From: Pseudomonas fluorescens | GTDB taxonomy: Bacteria; Pseudomonadota; Gammaproteobacteria; Pseudomonadales; Pseudomonadaceae | Direction: 5' to 3' | NCBI RefSeq assembly: GCF_002022275.1 | Contig: NZ_MSDF01000001.1 | Coordinates: 62,001 to 126,000, forward strand | Length of the DNA stretch: 64,000 nt | In this document: positions 34,901 through 42,837 of the stretch, in pieces | How the letters are laid out: each line of letters starts with the position of its first letter | Position numbering within the stretch: position 1 is the first letter of the stretch | The notes under the pieces: model-generated | The model's database searches: none | What the model was told of the DNA's origin: nothing | What the model saw: only the letters and a program-made list of their open reading frames with translations | Position numbers and translations under genes: made by a program

Positions 34901-36429
34901 ATCGGCGCAGCGCCAGCATAGGTGTAGGCCGTACCGTTGACCGTACCACCTGCGTTGGCGTTAGCTGCGGCAGTGATGGCGCCACTGCCCAAGGCCACCG
35001 AGTTGGCGGTTCCCGCCGCGGAACCATTGCCCAGGGCCATGGCGTTGCTCGCTGTAGCACTAGCAGCCGGACCGACAGCCACGCTGTCGACGCCCGTCGC
35101 GGAGCTATCAGCCAAGGTCGAATTGGAATGGAAATACTTGATTCCCGTACCGTTGTTGACGATGTTGTTGACCGAGGTGCCCAGACCGTCGACGGCAGTA
35201 TTCGTCGCAAACAACTGGCTGCCGTTAACCGCATCGGTGCTGGTACCTGTGACTCGGCCTGCCGCCACATTGGTAATCTGACGTTCGCTGCCTGCATTGC
35301 CGATGCTTAGCACACCACCTGCAGCTGGAGTGGCGCCGGCAAAGTTGTAGGTTGTGCCGCTGATATTAGCGCTGGCCGTCGGATTAGCAGCGCCCACGGT
35401 TGAGTTATTGCCCAACACAACAGCACCGTCAAGATCTGCAGCAATACTGATGTTATTGCCTAAAGTCAATGCATTGTTGGCATTGATGTTGTTGTTGTTG
35501 CCCAGCGAGTAAGACGCTGTACCCATGATCGATGTTGGGTCGCCAATGGCTCCCGAATTTGCCCCGCTAACGGTATTCCCGCGACCGATGCTAATGGCAT
35601 TGGTAGCAGACGCGATTGATCCATTACCAATGGCGATAGAGCTGGACTGGCTCGCTGACGCGCTATTACCTATCGCCGTGCTGCTGGCACCCGATGCAGA
35701 AGCATTGTTTCCCAGCGCAACTGCATTGATTTGCGTGGCGCTAGCTCGTGCTCCTAACGCTGTTGCAGAGCTGGCCCCGGTACCGCTCTGAGCGCCAATT
35801 GCTATCGAATCAGTACCAGTTGCTTGTGCACCCCTAACGCTATTGCTTCCGATCGCGACAGAGCCTGTACCTGAAGCCGTTGTGGAGTTGGCGACGGACA
35901 GAGCTGTCGCTCCATTACCACCGGCTCCGCCAATTGCAACAGAGTTCAATGCCGTTGCGTTGCTGCCAAAGCCCAATGCAGTAGAACCAATACCCGTTGC
36001 GATTGTCTCAAGGCCAAAGGCGCTACCCCATTGGGCCACACTACTATTAAAACCAAAGGCCGAACCGCCTCGGCCACTCACAGTGGATAACGCACCGTAT
36101 GCGGTGGCAGCACCTACGGAGCTACCGTTAACGTTGCATCCCGCAAGTGTCGAATATGTTCCACCGTCACCGGTGGGCCCTGCTGTGGTTGGACCGGTAG
36201 TAATTCGGCCAGCCGTAACGTTGTTCGGTAATGAGGCACAAGTTGAGTCTGTACTAATTATGCTAGCCCAAACAGGCTGACCACTGCCTAGCGCCATAGC
36301 GATACTTGTTGCAAACCAAAGACCAGCCTTTTTAACGCTGCATGACTTCCCTGAAGAAGATGCTAGTTCGGACGCAACTACCCAACTACAGCGGCTAACG
36401 CACCAAACGATACGATAAAACCTATTCAT
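31948..36429 (-). CDS. Trimeric autotransporter adhesin (YadA-like, 1493 aa)
   Basis: I start at ATG 36429 (AGGATGGG upstream). The N-terminus MNRFYRIVWCVSRCSWVVAS is an extended signal-peptide region (ESPR) typical of type Vc proteins. The passenger is built from YadA-head repeats of about 14-15 residues (e.g. AVALGNNASASGASSTAIGN) and from HIM/neck modules such as GSERQITNVAAGRVTGTSTD. Stalk segments carry heptad-like runs (VTQNTTSITNLGGRVTTIEG). The C-terminus, AAANYRGQSALSFGVSRISD and ending GIGVGMGYQW, is the YadA anchor that forms the trimeric beta-barrel. Internal repeats are nearly identical at DNA level (206-bp perfect repeat, larger imperfect repeats at 33.1-34.1 kb), so length variation is likely. 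It is surface-exposed and attaches cells to surfaces or hosts. A lipoprotein and REC-EAL gene follow it. Confidence 0.95.
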   Translation of the reverse strand: MNRFYRIVWCVSRCSWVVASELASSSGKSCSVKKAGLWFATSIAMALGSGQPVWASIISTDSTCASLPNNVTAGRITTGPTTAGPTGDGGTYSTLAGCNVNGSSVGAATAYGALSTVSGRGGSAFGFNSSVAQWGSAFGLETIATGIGSTALGFGSNATALNSVAIGGAGGNGATALSVANSTTASGTGSVAIGSNSVRGAQATGTDSIAIGAQSGTGASSATALGARASATQINAVALGNNASASGASSTAIGNSASASQSSSIAIGNGSIASATNAISIGRGNTVSGANSGAIGDPTSIMGTASYSLGNNNNINANNALTLGNNISIAADLDGAVVLGNNSTVGAANPTASANISGTTYNFAGATPAAGGVLSIGNAGSERQITNVAAGRVTGTSTDAVNGSQLFATNTAVDGLGTSVNNIVNNGTGIKYFHSNSTLADSSATGVDSVAVGPAASATASNAMALGNGSAAGTANSVALGSGAITAAANANAGGTVNGTAYTYAGAAPIGVLSLGSAGNERQITNVAAGRVTGTSTDAVNGSQLFATNTAVDGLGTSVNNIVNNGTGIKYFHSNSTLADSSATGVDSVAIGPQSVAGGAQSFAAGAGAVATTTGGVALGNLSSVQVLGGVALGQGSVSDRAIAPSTGLIPVGNGAIRYDTSDATLLGAVSLGKTGQYRQLTNVADGTSSQDAVTLRQLTGAIGSISATGTMYFHANSTNPQDSLSVGQESIAVGPATVVNGDNGIGIGNQATVGQAAAGGIAIGRNTQVLLASGIAIGTQAEAQGEQSLALGAGAVASQATSIALGSSSVTTVGAQNGYTAYGLTAPQTSVGELGIGTALGDRKITGVAGGSAPNDAVNVAQLTSVGDRVTQNTTSITNLGGRVTTIEGDITNITNGAGIKYFHANSTSADSQAVGLEAVAVGGGTVVSGDNGIGIGNQATVDQAAPDGIAVGRNSKVLATSGIAIGVDAQAQGVQSLALGAGAVASQATSIALGSNSVTTVGAQSGYTAYGLTAPQTSVGELGIGTASGNRKITGVAAGSAPNDAVNVEQLTAVGDQVAQNTTSITNLGGRVTTIEGNINNITNGGGVKYFHANSTQADSVASGADSVAIGGNASASGNGAVASGNGAQASGTGSVASGNGAQATGAGAVAVGNGATASANGSVAVGQGSSDNGRGAENYTGKYSNASNASVGTVSVGNAATGQTRTISNVADGRQATDAVNVRQLDGAVAESKQYTDNSLSTVNNNISNITGSITAVDNRVTQIEGNVSKVQNGTDGMFQVNNTSTEAKPSATGTNAVAGGAGSVASGNNSAAVGTNAKASGANSVAMGNGASATGSHSTALGANSVASRDNSVSVGVVGSERQITNVAAATQGTDAVNFDQLNKSVSNITNDVNAYTDQRYSELKRDLKKQDDTLSAGIAGAMAMASLPQPYSPGASMTSIAAANYRGQSALSFGVSRISDNGRWVSKLQATTNTQGDAGIGVGMGYQW
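34664..34869 (-). repeat. 206-bp perfect direct repeat, copy 1, inside the adhesin
   Basis: This segment is identical, base for base in my reading, to 35081-35286. It encodes stalk/neck modules including VDGLGTSVNNIVNNGTGIKY and RVTGTSTDAVNG. It offers a site for recombinational length change of the adhesin. Confidence 0.8.
35081..35286 (-). repeat. 206-bp perfect direct repeat, copy 2, inside the adhesin
   Basis: This is the second copy of the repeat at 34664-34869. The spacing between copies is 417 bp in frame, so a crossover would delete 139 codons without a frameshift. Confidence 0.8.
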
Positions 36430-36671
36430 ATACCCATCCTTTTGACGCACGGCAGTGGACAACCGAAAAATCGAAATCCACACCAAAGTCAAAAACCAAT
36501 GAAAAACCTAAAAGATGAACCTCCGTGACCGGAAACTCAAAAAAAAGCGCATAATTAAATAATATGACTTACACCTTTAACATTTTATTTTACTACTCGC
36601 CTTGATTAAAAACATCACTTCACGCCCACAACTTTCCACACCCGGAATATATAGTTATGCTAACTAACTAA

Positions 36672-36998
36672 CTAACCAAGCAAGTAATCGGTGCAATCGG
36701 CATAACCCTTGAGCATGCGCCGGGCCTCGGCCAGGGATAACACTCCTTCCCAGCGCAGTTTGAGTTTGTAGTTCAGGCCGCCACGGATCAGGTGCAGGTG
36801 CGAGTCGTTGAGGCCGGCCATGACGGTGCGGCCCTTAAGGTCGATGACCAGGGTGCCACTGCCCCGCAGGGCCACGGCTTCGCCGTCGGTGCCCACTGAA
36901 ACAAAGCGTCACTGGTGGATGGCGACTGCCGTGGCGCGCGGATGCTCACGGTCAATGGTATGAAATTGACCATTAAATAAAATCAGATCAGCGTTCAT
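36672..36998 (-). pseudogene. Amidohydrolase 5' fragment (copy B)
   Basis: The minus-strand frame begins at ATG 36998 and matches the first about 100 residues of the amidohydrolase at 19994-21781: ADLILFNGQFHTID, a stop (TGA) replacing part of AISGGRF, then VGTDGEAVALRGSGTLVIDL and NDSHLHLIRGGLNYKLKLRW. It ends near YADCTDYLLG in unrelated AT-rich DNA with TAAC repeats. It is clearly non-functional. Confidence 0.85.
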
Positions 36999-37246
36999 CA
37001 AATCCTCTTGAAAGTCGCAACTGCCCGTTTAACCACCGCAGTGGTTGTATTGGGCCTTAAGATCAAGTTCCGCAATGAGGAGGGATCGTTTTGCTTATCG
37101 AACAAAACATCGATAGGTGCCGCGTTCCGTGCCAATGCGCCCCCCCCTTGCTAACCAATTACTACCGCACAATGGAGGTCCAGTGCCTGAAGCAAACCGT
37201 AGCTCGACTTTCCTCCCGCGGGGCCACTAAACTTCATCTGCGCATA

Positions 37247-37273
37247 GAACCGCAGCTCAATAAGCTGCGGTTC
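37247..37273 (-). terminator. Hairpin retained in copy B
   Basis: GAACCGCAGCT...AGCTGCGGTTC is the counterpart of the hairpin at 21924-21950, with the loop changed to CAATA. It precedes the remnant of the MFS gene 3' end. The segment about 37140-37246, beginning with a run of eight C, is an insertion absent from copy A. Confidence 0.5.
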
Positions 37274-37318
37274 CGGTGTAAACAGACAGCTGCGAAAGGC
37301 AGACTACGCACACAACGA

Positions 37319-37370
37319 TCAAAGCTTCACAGCGCGGGCCTCAGACTTTAAACGCGACATAAACCACATA
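37319..37370 (-). pseudogene. MFS transporter 3'-end remnant (copy B)
   Basis: About 50 bp match the last codons of the MFS gene of copy A (stop TCA in GATCAAAGCTTCACAGCG). At about 37370 the sequence jumps directly to the NTF2-like 3' end, so nearly the whole transporter was deleted (equivalent to about 22048-23455). Confidence 0.65.
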
Positions 37371-37867
37371 CACTGCCTAGCCAAGTGATTGCTCCCTACT
37401 GGATCCGCTCTTCTTCCTCACTCCCTCGAGTAGTGTAGCGACGCTGCACAGCGAAACCACACTGGTCCAACACATAGGCTAGAGCTGCATACTAACGGGG
37501 ATGGTGCTGCAGGTTCGACACAGTCAACAAATCGTCCATGGGTAATGACGCCCAAATCGTGTCCGTCATCCTCTCCAATGATTGATATGGGCGTTAGTGC
37601 GAGTGCGCGGCAGCCGTTCCATTGAATCAACGGCGCGCCAATTGCCTGCCGACTGACAAAGTGGCTACGGCCCATTTTGATCGACACATCGACAAAATCT
37701 GTAAAGAGACCTTCGAACCACCTTAGGCTCAAGGTACCGTCTTCATGGAACAACCCGTCTAACTGCGCCCAATCGTTCATGTCCCGGTACTACCAACCGT
37801 GCATCAAAGCGCCGATGGCTGATTCGTCCTCGAGTCGTTGCAGACGTTGCTCATGTTCAAGTGTCAT
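37371..37867 (-). pseudogene. NTF2/SnoaL-like gene remnant (copy B)
   Basis: The sequence from ATG 37867 matches the NTF2-like gene of copy A (LRLEDESAIG-, DW-QLDGLFHEDGTLSLRWFE, FVSRQAIGAPLIQWNGCRAL). A deletion of about 110 bp near 37514 shifts the frame, and a stop occurs early (TGGTAGTACCGGG, where copy A codes YRD). It is not functional. Confidence 0.8.
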
Positions 37868-37881
37868 GGCGTCACTCCTTT

Positions 37882-38046
37882 TCAGGCAGGCGCACCGCCG
37901 CCGATCAACAAGTGCTGCCCGCTGATATAATTCGCAAGATCTCCTGCTAAATACTCAGCGGCATTCGCCCTGTCATCAGGCTACCCATACGCCCCATAGG
38001 ATTGCTGGATGAAATGAAATTTTTCACTTCTCCCCACGCGCCGCTG
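37882..38046 (-). pseudogene. SDR1 3'-end remnant (copy B)
   Basis: About 165 bp match the 3' part of SDR1 (24063-24225), including the GGAPA-like end region and the NPMGRMGS area, with small deletions. At about 38046 it joins sequence corresponding to the AraC promoter region of copy A. The rest of SDR1 and the adjacent SDR2 are missing here. Confidence 0.75.
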
Positions 38047-38162
38047 CTGTTAAGAGACGCAAGTGTAGAGATAACTCGTCAAGACCGAAATGCCCGAACA
38101 CAACAAACTCTTGCCTAATCTTCTAGCTGGGTGACGCTATGCGATCGCTATGGAGACTTATC

Positions 38163-39083
38163 ATGTCAGATCTCGACCTTTTACGAATATCGCTCTTACG
38201 CCAGTTCGAAGACAAAGGCATCAAGAGTCCGTTTTGCACCCAGTTAGAGGGTGTAATCCTGCTCAAGGCCAAGGCTGAGCGGCACCCTACATACATCGTT
38301 CACAAGCCCGCCTTGTGCATTGTGGTACAAGGTGCGAAATGGACCACATTTGGCGATCGGCGTCTTGAATATCAAGCTGGTCAGGCAATGGTTGTGAGCG
38401 TTGAGATGCCCGGCGGCATCCAGGTGGTCGAGTGCGACGATTTGCCTTATCTGGGCATGGTGGTTGAGTTTGATCTGGCGATCATACGCGAAGTCTACGA
38501 GGCTCTCGCCACGGAGCCCCAGCTCGGGGCGCCCAAGCAGCCGGGCGCGTTTGTGATTGACCTGAATGCGCAGCTGATCAACTGTGCCATGCGCATATTG
38601 GAATTGCTCGATCGTCCACAAGCGGCGTCGATCCTTTACCCCGTGGTAATGCGAGAACTGTGTTACTGGCTGCTTTCAAGCCCTCATGGAGAGGCATTGG
38701 CTAGTCGAGTAGTAGGGCATGATCTAAACCGCAAGGTCATACAAGCGATTCGTATGCTCAGGGAGTGTTTCAACAAGAGTGTGCGCCTTGATGAGCTGGC
38801 CGAAATCGCCGGCCTGAGCTCCTAGGCCTTTCACCGGCATTTTAAGATACTGACCGACATGACCCCCCTCGATTTCCAGAAGAAGATCCGCATGGTCGAG
38901 GCCCGCCGCCTGATGATCGCCGAGGATATGTCTGCGGAAACCGCGGCTTTTGAGGTGGGCTATGCCAGTGCGTCACAATTCAGTCGCGAGTACGCACGCA
39001 TGTTCGGCGCACCGCCCCGGCGTGATATCGAGAGACTGCGGCGTAGCACGGACACGAAGGCAAGAGAGATAGAAGTCTATTAA
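38163..39083 (+). pseudogene. AraC-family regulator with nonsense mutation (copy B)
   Basis: The coding length (921 bp) equals that of the functional copy at 25767-26687, and nucleotide identity is very high. Codon 221 is TAG (38823-38825), where copy A has TCG, just before the first helix-turn-helix (LAEIAGLSS*AFHRHFKILT). Upstream, the ligand-binding domain is intact; downstream, a frame for both HTHs persists. The truncated product would lack DNA binding, so it is probably inactive or dominant-negative. The rest of the gene is undisturbed, implying recent inactivation. Confidence 0.88.
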
Positions 39084-39261
39084 GCGTCGGATTAATCGTC
39101 TCCGTCATAGGTAGCCGCTACGCGTTTACCGCAGCGCAGCGATCCGCGAACAGCCAGCTTAACTATCCACGCGCCCACATGCCGACCCGAATACAGCCGC
39201 GACCTTTCCGTTGATATCTACAAATCCCCCCCTCTGAATAGAGGGTGGGGTAAACGAAGAC

Positions 39262-40029
39262 TTAGAGAAACATCCCTCCAGAAGCCTCGATACGCTGGGC
39301 ATTGACCCAGCGGCTGTCCTCCGATAGCAGCGAAGCAACCAGCGGACCGATATCATCGGGCAACCCTGGACGGCCCAGCGCTGTGACGCTTGAGACAAAC
39401 TTGTTGGCTTCGGGGTTATCGCGAACGGCGCCGCCGCTGAAGTCGGTCTGGATTGCCCCCGGCGCGACAGAGTTTACCGTAATACGGCGCGGGCCCAGTT
39501 CCTTGGCCTGGTAGCGGGTCAATACTTCAATGGCGCCTTTCAAGGCGGCGTAAGGACCACTGTCCGGCACACAGAAACGCGTCAGACCGGTGGAAATATT
39601 GATGATCCGACCGCCGTCATTGATATGAGGAAGCAGTTGCTGAGTCAGGAAGAAAACACCCTTAAAGTTCACCTCATACAGTTGATCAAGTTCCGCCTCA
39701 GTGGTGTTTTCGAGTGCCTTATGATGAGAGATACCCGCGTTGTTGACTAGATAGTCCAGGCGTTCTGCACCGAGCATCGTCAATGCCTTTCGCACGCTTT
39801 CTACAAAACTCGCAAGAGCGCTTATTTTTCCTGTATCGAGTTGCAAGGCGATGGCCGTTGAACCGGCCTCTCGAACCGCAGCGACGACCTTTTCCGCCTC
39901 TGCCTCATTTGAGTTGTAAGTAAAAATACTTTGTACATTCCGACGTGCCAAAGCAAGAACAGTGCTGCGTCCGAGACCGCGACTACCACCGGTGACAAGT
40001 GCAATTTTAGGCGTGGATTGAGTGGTCAC
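39262..40029 (-). CDS. SDR-family oxidoreductase (SDR2, copy B)
   Basis: This 255-aa protein is a close paralogue of SDR2-A: TGGSRGLGRSTVLALA, NNAGISHHKA, INISTGLTRF, PYAALKGAIEVL, EASGGMFL. All catalytic motifs are intact, unlike its neighbours in the decayed copy. It lies downstream of the AraC-B gene in opposite orientation, whereas in copy A SDR2 is divergent from AraC. The gene has therefore moved by rearrangement. A run of ten G lies 49 bp upstream of the ATG at 40029 (40078-40087) and may make expression or assembly unstable. Confidence 0.9.
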   Translation of the reverse strand: MTTQSTPKIALVTGGSRGLGRSTVLALARRNVQSIFTYNSNEAEAEKVVAAVREAGSTAIALQLDTGKISALASFVESVRKALTMLGAERLDYLVNNAGISHHKALENTTEAELDQLYEVNFKGVFFLTQQLLPHINDGGRIINISTGLTRFCVPDSGPYAALKGAIEVLTRYQAKELGPRRITVNSVAPGAIQTDFSGGAVRDNPEANKFVSSVTALGRPGLPDDIGPLVASLLSEDSRWVNAQRIEASGGMFL

Positions 40030-40145
40030 TTCCTTTCTCCCTATGCGGATGGTGAGTCAACACTATAGACGTCATCCGGGGGGGGGGCGCGTGCCTGAAC
40101 TAAATTTCGTACTGGTCCAGCTCGCCCCCTCACACTTAATCGAGC

Positions 40146-40862
40146 TCAGTCAGTGTTCCCAGTCTTGTAGATTTGACCCGCGACCAGCGACCCACGACGC
40201 TTGATCAGGTTCTCGACGGTCACGAAAACGAAACCTTTCTCGGAGAGATTGCGGATAGTCATTTCTGTCGCCTCTACAGAGCGCTGAGAGGTATCGTGCA
40301 GAAAGACAATATCGCCATCTTGCGCCCCTGCGATAATACGGTCACTGATGACCGAAGCTGTGGAAAAGAAGTTCGAGTCGTCAGGATTTTTATTCCACAA
40401 AATTATCGCAAGGCCATTAGCGCGTGCCGCGTCCACGACATTGTCATTATGAACGCCATAGGGCGGCCGGAACACTTCAGGCACCTTACCGGTGGCCTTG
40501 AGCATGAGGGCATTAACGGTAGTGATTTCAGATCGCACCTTTTCAGCTTCAAGGTCGGTCAGCCGCGAATGGGTCAGTGTGTGATTACCGATCGTGTGAC
40601 CTTCAGCCATCATGCGCCGCAAGATGGGTGCATTGCCCACAATGGCGCTGCCCAGAACGAAGAACGTTGCTTTGGCGTCGTATTTTTTCAGCACATCGAG
40701 CAGTGCCGGGGTAGCTGGTGCTTGAGGTCCGTCATCAAACGTCAAAGCGATGTACTTTTTATCGATAGCGCTCGGTTTACTAATGTTTGATTGGTCTTGA
40801 GAATGAGCGGTTGCGCTGAGCAACAATATAATGCCCATACTAAGAGCGTTAATTATTTTCAT
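40146..40862 (-). CDS. NodB-like polysaccharide deacetylase (CE4)
   Basis: This 238-aa exported protein has a signal peptide (MKIINALSMGIILLLSATAHS). NodB-domain motifs are ALTFDDGPQAPATP (catalytic base Asp and metal Asp), GNHTLTHSRL (H-x3-H metal ligands), FRPPYGVHN (R-P-P-Y) and GDIVFLHDT (catalytic His motif 5). It should remove N-acetyl groups from a cell-surface or periplasmic polysaccharide. Two decayed relatives lie in the window (44.85-45.0 and 54.02-54.47 kb), and the intergenic DNA upstream is duplicated as well. It is divergent from the methyltransferase operon. Confidence 0.92.
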   Translation of the reverse strand: MKIINALSMGIILLLSATAHSQDQSNISKPSAIDKKYIALTFDDGPQAPATPALLDVLKKYDAKATFFVLGSAIVGNAPILRRMMAEGHTIGNHTLTHSRLTDLEAEKVRSEITTVNALMLKATGKVPEVFRPPYGVHNDNVVDAARANGLAIILWNKNPDDSNFFSTASVISDRIIAGAQDGDIVFLHDTSQRSVEATEMTIRNLSEKGFVFVTVENLIKRRGSLVAGQIYKTGNTD

Positions 40863-41232
40863 AACTTCATTCTCGTATGACCGCGCGTTTTTCGGGCGGG
40901 GAATTAAGGATGGACGCTGGCGAGGATCACCAGCGGCACTTTGTATCTAATTACTTTCGAAAAAATACGTCAATTAAAGAGTAGACTGCAATTTTGTGCA
41001 CGTAAAAGGTACGCATCTTCGCTTGAAATCCATATTTGCGCGAAGAATCAGAGTTTCAGCTTTAGGGTCGAGCAAGTGAAAATAGGGCTCCTCGCTCAGT
41101 CCGTAATGGTACTGTTCTTCCGTATGCAGTCAAGCAAGCAGTGAGGAAAAGAGTTACAGGTTGTCACCGCGCGGTGATTTAACCACGAAGTAGCAGCCAG
41201 TCGACGGATCCAATTCGCGCCTTAATAAATCC
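40863..41232. repeat. Duplicated intergenic module, copy 1
   Basis: This gene-free stretch upstream of the deacetylase closely resembles 54468-54835, with conserved blocks such as GGGAATTAAGGA, AATTAAAGAGTAGAC, AAAAGGTACGCATCTTCGC and GTTACAGG.TGTCAC. No ORF is credible. It ends in the promoter module of the methyltransferase operon. Confidence 0.65.
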
Positions 41233-41273
41233 CTAATTACCCTAATACTTTCTTAAAAAATGCCCGCCATAAT
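41233..41273 (+). promoter_or_regulatory. Promoter with PmrA-like half-sites (copy 1, methyltransferase operon)
   Basis: Half-sites CTAAT (41233-41237), CTAAT (41242-41246) and CTTAA (41252-41256) are spaced 9-10 bp apart; the last pair has the CTAAT-N5-CTTAA form. Eleven bases later comes CATAAT (41268-41273) as -10. The same array, with the same 11-base gap, occurs at 54836 and 56349. PmrA-type boxes are CTTAA-N5-CTTAA-like, so an OmpR-family activator is inferred. Confidence 0.6.
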
Positions 41274-41408
41274 CGACGGTAGAGCTCAAGTGTCGTAATG
41301 ACGTTGCTGGGTCGATAGGGTCCTCCGTGCACATCGTTCTTGATTCGGCCATCAGTCACGCTGAACTCAGCAACCCTTACAGTACTTTTACTGAATGTAG
41401 GATATAAC

Positions 41409-42086
41409 ATGACTAAAGAGCTTGAGTTTTCAAAAAAATACAATCGAAATCATGCTGAACGATACTTAGCCAAACATCAGGCAGGCTTAAGTCGACGCGT
41501 GTCTAACTGGCGCGAAAATCAGATTGCTAGGCAGGCATTGGAATTCGCAGATGAACCGCATACTGTACTGGATCTGCCCTGCGGTACTGGCCGATTTTGG
41601 CCGATGCTCATGGAAAATAAAAACCGAATTATTTTCGCCGCAGATAACTCCGAAGATATGTTGGCGGTCGCAAAAGAAGCACAGTCGCACCGAATAGGAA
41701 AAAACATACAAATATTTAAAACCTCAGCGTTTGACATCTCTCTCCCAAATGATTTCGTGGACAGCATTTTTTGCATGCGATTGCTTCATCACATAGGGGG
41801 GCAAAAAGATCGACAAAAAATTCTTCAAGAATTTTATCGTGTTTCTCGTGATAGCGTCATTATATCTCTATGGGTCGATGGCAATATCAAGGCATATCGA
41901 CGAAAGCGAGTGGAGTTGCGCAGAAAAACAAGCGCCTATCAAAATCGCTTTGTGATTTCAGTTAATTTAATTGAAAGCGAATTTAAAGCTGCTGGTTTCG
42001 AGATCCAAAACTATATCGATTTTTTACCATTTATTCATATGTGGCGAATTTACATCCTAAGGAAGCCGCAAAATAAATACGAGTGA
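41409..42086 (+). CDS. SAM-dependent methyltransferase 1
   Basis: I start at ATG 41409 (protein MTKELEFSKKYNRNHAERYL); the frame is longer but upstream codons lack support. The 225-aa class I methyltransferase has motif I VLDLPCGTGRFWPML, the acidic motif II ADNSEDM and motif IV-like FVDSIFCMRLLHHIGG. The C-terminus ends MWRIYILRKP. It resembles the WarA-type envelope methyltransferases of Pseudomonas, which work beside an InaA-like kinase; an LPS-related target is inferred. The operon is transcribed from the PmrA-like promoter about 140-175 bp upstream. Confidence 0.82.
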   Translation: MTKELEFSKKYNRNHAERYLAKHQAGLSRRVSNWRENQIARQALEFADEPHTVLDLPCGTGRFWPMLMENKNRIIFAADNSEDMLAVAKEAQSHRIGKNIQIFKTSAFDISLPNDFVDSIFCMRLLHHIGGQKDRQKILQEFYRVSRDSVIISLWVDGNIKAYRRKRVELRRKTSAYQNRFVISVNLIESEFKAAGFEIQNYIDFLPFIHMWRIYILRKPQNKYE

Positions 42087-42184
42087 CGGCCGATATGATT
42101 TAAGGTGACGAGATGTTAGACCTGAGACGCGGGCATTCCTAGAGCATCGTTTAGAAATCATAAACAAAAAAGGCAGGAACTATC

Positions 42185-42826
42185 ATGGTCGATATGGGAA
42201 TGTTTTATAAGCTAGCGTTCGGCTTATTGCGAAAGGTGTCAGACTTTTGGGACCGACTGATCGCTCGTAGAGCTCTTTTACTGGCTGATGAGCCAAGAAC
42301 CGTACTAGATTCACCTTGCGGTGATGGCCGGTTCTGGTCATTGCTGGCAGAAAAAAGCGATCGAAGGATAATTGCAGCAGATGAATCTCCCAATAAGTTG
42401 GTAACCGCTTGGAATATCAACACTTCGAAGGTGATCAAACGAGTGCGCTTGCTGCGCACTTCAGCTTTTACCATAGACCTTTCGGGTGAATCGGTAGACT
42501 GCATTTTCTCGATGCGGCCGTTTCGGCTCGTCGGTGAAAGCTCTGCTCGCCTAAATTTATTGCGAGAGTTTCATCGAATTACGCGTGACTGTTTGATTAT
42601 CTCAATTGAGGTCGAGCGCAACCCTCATTTATGTTCGAATCAGCAATCACCACCGGAGCAAGAAAAAAATGGAGACCATCGGATTTTGACGCCTCCAGCG
42701 GAAATAGAATCTGAGTTCCGACTTGCAGGCTTTATAATACAACAATATATCGTGAGACTACCGCGACTTGACTTGCAGCGGATTTATATTTTAAGGAAAC
42801 ATAAGATCCACCTGCACCTTAATTGA
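42185..42826 (+). CDS. SAM-dependent methyltransferase 2 (tandem paralogue)
   Basis: This 213-aa protein is a shorter relative of the preceding methyltransferase, with VLDSPCGDGRFWSLLAEKSD (motif I, Gly-x-Gly kept), AADESPNKL and ESVDCIFSMRPFRLVGESSA in place of the MRLLHH stretch, then QRIYILRKHK. The H-H of motif IV is lost, so catalytic specificity may have changed. AGGCAGGAAC precedes the ATG at 42185. It probably arose by tandem duplication and is co-transcribed 98 bp after the first gene. Confidence 0.75.
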   Translation: MVDMGMFYKLAFGLLRKVSDFWDRLIARRALLLADEPRTVLDSPCGDGRFWSLLAEKSDRRIIAADESPNKLVTAWNINTSKVIKRVRLLRTSAFTIDLSGESVDCIFSMRPFRLVGESSARLNLLREFHRITRDCLIISIEVERNPHLCSNQQSPPEQEKNGDHRILTPPAEIESEFRLAGFIIQQYIVRLPRLDLQRIYILRKHKIHLHLN

Positions 42827-42837
42827 CTGGAGGTATC

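Noticed and set aside
34664..35286. Repeats in the adhesin region as a CRISPR array
   Set aside because: The repeats are long, in frame and part of coding modules; spacers and repeats of CRISPR size are absent.
32920..35310. Several long plus-strand frames (362, 261 codons) across the adhesin gene
   Set aside because: They are opposite-strand readings of repetitive adhesin coding sequence, rich in Arg/His or Ala/Pro. The minus-strand frame has clear YadA head, neck and anchor motifs.
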